Positions 19,630-23,324 of a DNA stretch of 23,324 nucleotides are shown here, one piece after another; position 1 is the first letter of the stretch; each line of letters starts with the position of its first letter. The notes beneath the pieces are model-generated. The model worked only from the letters and a program-made list of their open reading frames with translations. It searched no databases and was not told where the DNA came from. A program made the translations under genes and the position numbers. The stretch is from Isoetes engelmannii (lineage: Eukaryota; Streptophyta; Lycopodiopsida; Isoetales; Isoetaceae): assembly GCA_011763485.2 (NCBI GenBank), contig JAANSK020249385.1, forward strand, positions 1-23,324, given 5' to 3'.

Positions 19630-20210
19630 ACAGGACGGAAGTGTGGGGTCCAGTAATATTAGTGGCCCCTTGGAATGACCTAGAACAGGTACAGAAGGCC
19701 TTCCTAGCATGAGCACTTGGGTTAATGTCTACAGTTCCCTTTCAGATCCTGCTGCAGGAGACGGGTTTCCTATCCCTCCAAAGGGCCGCACTAGATTGCT
19801 ATATCATTTACTTCCAGAAGATAGTTCGTATGGGTGATACCCATTTGCCAAATCTGGCTTTAGCTGTAGCAATGGGTCCTCAGCGCTTCAAAGCTTGCTA
19901 GAAGGACAAACAGGCTCATGGGTTCTCCCGATGGAATGTACAGGCATACAGATGCGTGTAGGTACGAACAAAGAAGGAGCACGAGGAATTGAGACAATAC
20001 CTTAGTGCTTGCTTCCTTAGCAAATTATGGGATGCAGATGCTCTCACACATGTCAATATGGCACACTATCGACAGCAGGTCAATCCCATGCTCACACGAG
20101 GCCCACACCACTACATGCACACTCATTTTCCCATGAAGAAGCGAACTGATAGCTTCTATCCGCACGGATGCGCATCGCCTCCGCATTGAGATGGCCAATG
20201 GACTCGGGAG
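19630..20210 (+). pseudogene. LINE-A C-terminal half, duplicate 2
   Basis: It reads MRQYLSACFLSKLWDADA, then MLTRGPHHYMHTHFPMKK without the stop of duplicate 1, then loses frame near 20140 and ends CTCGGGAG at the hAT insertion. Retention of CGA where duplicate 1 has TGA shows which state is ancestral. Confidence 0.8.
20203..20210 (+). repeat. Left 8-bp target site duplication of the hAT-type element
   Basis: CTCGGGAG immediately precedes the left terminus CAGTG. Its partner at 20856-20863 is CTCGTGAG, a 7 of 8 match. Eight bases is the target duplication length of the hAT superfamily. Confidence 0.8.
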
Positions 20211-20855
20211 CAGTGATGATTTTAGTGGTACTATATCGTAATCTAGGCATTACTATTTTGGCGATAATTTTAGGTTCGAGAATTTTTTGGAAGGCGATAA
20301 ATTTTACCCATTTAAGAATTCGTATAGTGCATGTGGCGATAAATGTTAATCACTAAAGTATTTGTGTAGTACTTTTGGCCATGTCTAAAATCCTACCATA
20401 GCATTGTTGTCACAAGTGCGGCATAATGACATACATAAGTGTCACTTACTAATGTTGTAAGCTCCTCTTTTGTATTCGTGATTGTATCTAAGAGTACTAT
20501 TTTATCAAATACAGTTGTGTATCCCATAGTAAAGACATTAAATGGGACTGCATGATCATGTTCTATAGAGATTAAAGGCATAAGTATGGCATATATTAAA
20601 ATTCAAAACCTTCACTTCTATATACTCGCTGGCTACGTAGAGGTTTAAGTATTAACATTTAGAGAGGCGAAAAAGCTCCTCCACTACGTTCAAATAGTTG
20701 GCGAATATGGTAGACGAGGGAAGGCTTCTCCAAAAAAAATTGGCGAATTAAGCACATATTTTTACTAAAGGACGCCTACTAAGCATAGTGGCAAATTTTT
20801 CAAAAATCCAAAAATATACCAATTTTGCGATAAATAGCCACTAAAATCAACACTG
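20211..20855 (+). mobile_element. Non-autonomous hAT-type element (645 bp)
   Basis: The left end CAGTGATGATTTTAGTGG and the inverted right end CAGTGTTGATTTTAGTGG form terminal inverted repeats, with 26 of 31 outer bases matching. The termini fit the hAT pattern YARNG, and 8-bp target duplications flank it. No transposase reading frame is present, so it would have been moved by an enzyme supplied elsewhere. It lies in LINE-A coding sequence. With the element and one target copy removed, the frame runs from RIEIDRWARE to ACEDRICQCC, which confirms the boundaries. A CACTA origin is unlikely, because those begin CACTA and duplicate three bases. Confidence 0.82.
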
Positions 20856-20863
20856 CTCGTGAG
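20856..20863 (+). repeat. Right 8-bp target site duplication of the hAT-type element
   Basis: CTCGTGAG follows the right terminus directly and pairs with CTCGGGAG at 20203-20210, with one mismatch. Confidence 0.8.
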
Positions 20864-21175
20864 GCATGTGAGGACAGGATCTGTCAGTGTTGCCATCAGG
20901 GTGCCATTGAGGATGAATGCCATGTTCTTCTAATCTGCCCAGCATACGCTCATGTGGGTACGGTATGTTTAGTTGGTTCTGCCTGGCCAGCCGCTGCATG
21001 TGCTATTGGACACGACCTCCATTTTGCTGGGATCATACCTTCAACAGGTCATGGATGTACGAACTCAACTATGCCCTTTGGTGCAGTATTAAATTGTGAT
21101 ATATGATTATACAATCTACGAGCATACTTATTATTGCTAAGGTTTCTCCCTCGAGGTTTCTCCCTCCTGCTCTCT
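20864..21175 (+). pseudogene. LINE-A C-terminus with zinc-finger motif and 3' untranslated region
   Basis: The frame resumes as EACEDRICQCCHQGAIEDE and continues CHVLLICPAYAHV. This holds C-x2-C-x9-H-x4-C at 20882-20938, the same spacing as the C-terminal motif of LINE-B. Such C-terminal motifs are usual in non-LTR retrotransposon proteins and are thought to bind nucleic acid. The frame is lost soon after and the rest is probably 3' untranslated. A short tandem repeat of GAGGTTTCTCCCTC type lies near 21140-21165. Confidence 0.78.
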
Positions 21176-21350
21176 CTTTGTTTGGGTCCCATAGGCCAAT
21201 TGGTCTCCATGGACGATAAAAATATATTCTATTCTGTTCTAGTCTTATCTTAAGTATTACAATCTTTGTTTGGGTCTTATAGGCCAATGGTCCCCGTGGA
21301 CGATAAAAATATATTCTACTCTATGCTATTCTTATCTTAAGTATTACAAT
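21176..21350 (+). repeat. Two 88-bp tandem repeats in the LINE-A tail
   Basis: Units 21176-21263 and 21264-21350 both start CTTTGTTTGGGTC, contain GGACGATAAAAATATATTCT and end TTAAGTATTACAAT. They lie at the expected 3' end of LINE-A. The A/T-rich TATTTCCATTATTATAAT after them may be the remains of the tail. Confidence 0.85.
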
Positions 21351-22751
21351 TATTTCCATTATTATAATCACTTGGATGGTAGCCAGATAGGAAAAGTATC
21401 ACTTGTCATACGTGCCATAATCACATATCCGATACGCATACTACCGAGTGAGGCACATAGGCCTTGCCATGTAGCGTCAACCCTTGTTGGCCAATTGGAC
21501 AAGAACATATGTTTGTTATCTACATATCAATATCCCCATCTAGAACCTCGTATTGTTCTGCCCATAATAGTCATAATTGATTTTCGGAGATCACATACAC
21601 ATAGACAGGGTATGGTGGTTGCATGCAAAAAGCCCCCCTTGTATACGCATTTGCAAAAGGTGATTTGACCCCTTCTCATATAAATTTACATTAGACCACT
21701 ACTTAAATACACTTGAAACTCATATACGTTCAGAAATGGCTAGAAAAAATTACCCATCTCATGAACTCTTATAGGTTATATGCCAATCAAATGTGAATCC
21801 TCCGGGAGTGGATTGTTCTTTTCACTTGACCAAGTGAAATAATTCCTAAGGGGTTCACCATGATATGAATATGGCATCTTCATTCCTATGGTAGCCAAAG
21901 GACCATTTTTATACTCATAAAAATACATTGCCACCCGTATTTTTCTAGATACTTCTTATTCTACATACAAAATCAATATAAAAACTCCTTTGTGTCAGTC
22001 TGATGGTTTTTACCACTAATACTTTATGGATCCCTTAGAAAAATGATCCTCTTGCAGATTGGCGTTGGTCCTGCATTGAAACCACGGGGGAGTTCACCTC
22101 TAGATATGCGACATATGGCATGCGAGTTCCCCTTTGTATACAACTTGCCATTCGTAAAAACCCATTGTATATAGTCTTGTCCCCTCAAAGCTAGAATACC
22201 CTATTCCTTATTTTTACATCCAGTTCGGTCCTAATTTATCCTACCCTTAACCCACTTTGGTCCTCAAATGTATTCTTTAAGTTAAGTCCATTGCTGAAAA
22301 TCCTTTCCAAAAACGTAAAAATACATGAACTTTGACACCAAAAACGTATCAGGCACCTTATGTATACGTACCTGAGAACCAGGGTGTTTTTTAATCTGTC
22401 TACATAAGGGGCATAAAATATTGGCCATTACTTATCTTGGATCAATTGTTAGGCACAGTTTGACCTAGCCATTTTTCAAATTGTTAGGTCAAGGGGTTGT
22501 AACTTAAATGGCGAAATCATGGAACAAGTTTTTCCAAAAAATTCAAATTGGCCACATCTATGCATCTAGCATGTAAAGTTGGTAACCTTTTTTTTTTTTT
22601 TATTGAACGACATTATTCTATTCATCATCACATCATGAGTACATTCTACATCACTTTATTCTACATATCACATGAAAGCCAATCCCACTACCTAGGCACG
22701 ATATGCTAGGAGATGTTTTGCATGTGATTATCAAGTACATATGGCAGGTTT
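21351..22751. other. Spacer between LINE-A and the CACTA end, no gene recognised
   Basis: I see no domain and no terminal repeat. A T14 run at 22588-22601 reads on the minus strand as an AATAAA followed by A-rich sequence, and could be the tail of a short retroposed insert. The 132-codon open frame at 21270-21668 overlaps the LINE tail and has no family resemblance. Confidence 0.5.
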
Positions 22752-23324
22752 CACTACAAGAGATTGGACATTTAACGATGTCTATAGCGACGTCTGTGCA
22801 ACGTCTGTGCGACGTCTAGTCGCGTCGTGCAAACGTCGCCCAGACGTGGTTAGGGACACCTCGTGGCCGACGTCGCGTGCGACGTGCTCCAGACGTCGCA
22901 CCAGATGTTGCCCAGACGTCGCTCAGACGGCGTTCAGACGTCATCTATACGTCGCATGCGACGTAGACCGCAATGCAACTGTCGGAAGCCACGTCTGCAT
23001 GCCACGGGTCGGGCCACGTCTGCATGCCACGTCTGCATGCGGATGTGGCATGCGGACAGCCACGTCTACATGCCACATCTTCAACGTACGTCGCACGCGA
23101 CGTGCCACGTGTTCATGCCACGCGGCGACGTCGCACACGGCGTTGGTCGGTGCAATGCTGCTAGAGTTGCTGAAAAGCAATGCTGTTAGAGTTGCCCCTA
23201 GGACCTAGACTTCCTAAGGCGGGATTATATCTTGCCTACAAAGTGTATATGTATGGCAAAAGTTTTGCCCAACGGATGTGTGGTGAGTTGGTATAGGCCT
23301 AGTAATGCCAAAATAAATGTTCAT
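22752..23324 (+). mobile_element. Left end of a CACTA (En/Spm-like) transposon, incomplete in window
   Basis: CACTACAAGAGATTGGACAT starts at 22752 after TTT. CACTACAAGA is the standard terminus of plant CACTA elements, which duplicate three target bases. It is followed, as in many family members, by a GC-rich subterminal array rich in GACGTC. No inverted TCTTGTAGTG end occurs in the remaining window, so the element continues past 23324. No transposase domain is visible, so it is unclear whether it is autonomous. Open frames in the array are by-products of the repeats. Confidence 0.78.
22785..23140 (+). repeat. Subterminal array of GACGTC and CCACGTCTGCATG motifs
   Basis: Seven GACGTC palindromes are visible, with many CGACGTCGC and AGACGTCGC variants. 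The second half has three copies of CCACGTCTGCATG and a fourth with one change. GC content is far above that of the surrounding DNA. In CACTA elements such subterminal repeats are the binding sites of the TNPA-type transposition protein. Binding here is inference. Confidence 0.75.

Larger units (their letters stand above)
19622..20726 (+). repeat. Tandem duplication of about 1.1 kb, unit 2
   Basis: This is the second unit, again LINE-A 3' half then hAT left part. It runs on without a break into the right part of the hAT element and the LINE C-terminus. Differences from unit 1 are scattered substitutions and small indels. Confidence 0.88.

Noticed and set aside
15737-20726. CRISPR-like or satellite interpretation of the direct repeats
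   Set aside because: The repeats are only two units each, hundreds of bases long, and contain recognisable LINE and hAT sequence.
22741-23208. Open frames of 155 and 108 codons, Arg- and Cys-rich, near the right end
   Set aside because: They run through the CACTA subterminal repeat array, exist in several frames and on both strands, and owe their composition to GACGTC-type repeats.

Overview
This is a nuclear fragment of a land plant, most likely a vascular plant. The evidence is an intron-containing NAC transcription factor gene set among Ty1/copia and Ty3/gypsy retrotransposons, LINEs, a hAT-type element and a CACTA-type end. The species cannot be fixed from the sequence. There is one convincing host gene. 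Nearly everything else recognisable is mobile-element debris carrying frameshifts and stop codons. All comparisons were made by eye, so repeat edges are good to a few bases at best.

Layout. 1-1880: AT-rich, no gene seen. 1883-4380: two copia fragments on the minus strand. The 3' LTR of copia-2 (2501-3211) lies directly against the RNase H coding sequence of copia-1 (1925-2500). 4690-6125: decayed gypsy pol (gypsy-A) on the plus strand. 6137-8520: a second gypsy-like element (gypsy-B) with a 1.87 kb 5' LTR containing a tandem duplication of about 290 bp, an initiator-Met tRNA primer site, and the start of a possible gag. 8530-8990: LINE-A fragment on the minus strand. 9387-11866: a 5'-truncated LINE of a second family (LINE-B) on the minus strand.

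13137-14668: the NAC gene on the minus strand. It has two coding exons, one 347 bp intron with GT-AG ends, and a predicted 394-residue protein with a complete NAC domain and a Q/N-rich tail. Its upstream region runs to about 15736, where a repeat-rich stretch begins.

15737-21350: a LINE-A locus on the plus strand with a layered history. A block of about 575 bp occurs twice, each time followed by a LINE-A reverse transcriptase segment. Further on, a LINE was split by a small hAT-type element flanked by an 8-bp target duplication (7 of 8 bases match). A region of about 1.1 kb covering the LINE 3' half and the left part of that hAT was then duplicated in tandem. The LINE ends with a C-terminal zinc-finger motif and two 88-bp tail repeats. 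21351-22751: no gene seen. 22752 to the window end: the left end of a CACTA transposon with a GC-rich subterminal array of GACGTC-type motifs.

The genes do not form a pathway. The window is one transcription factor gene in a nest of transposons. I found no convincing new biological system. The most informative parts are the datable nested insertions and tandem duplications, the C and G homopolymer tracts inside LINE coding sequence, and the NAC gene's exon structure and hexamer-encoded tail.
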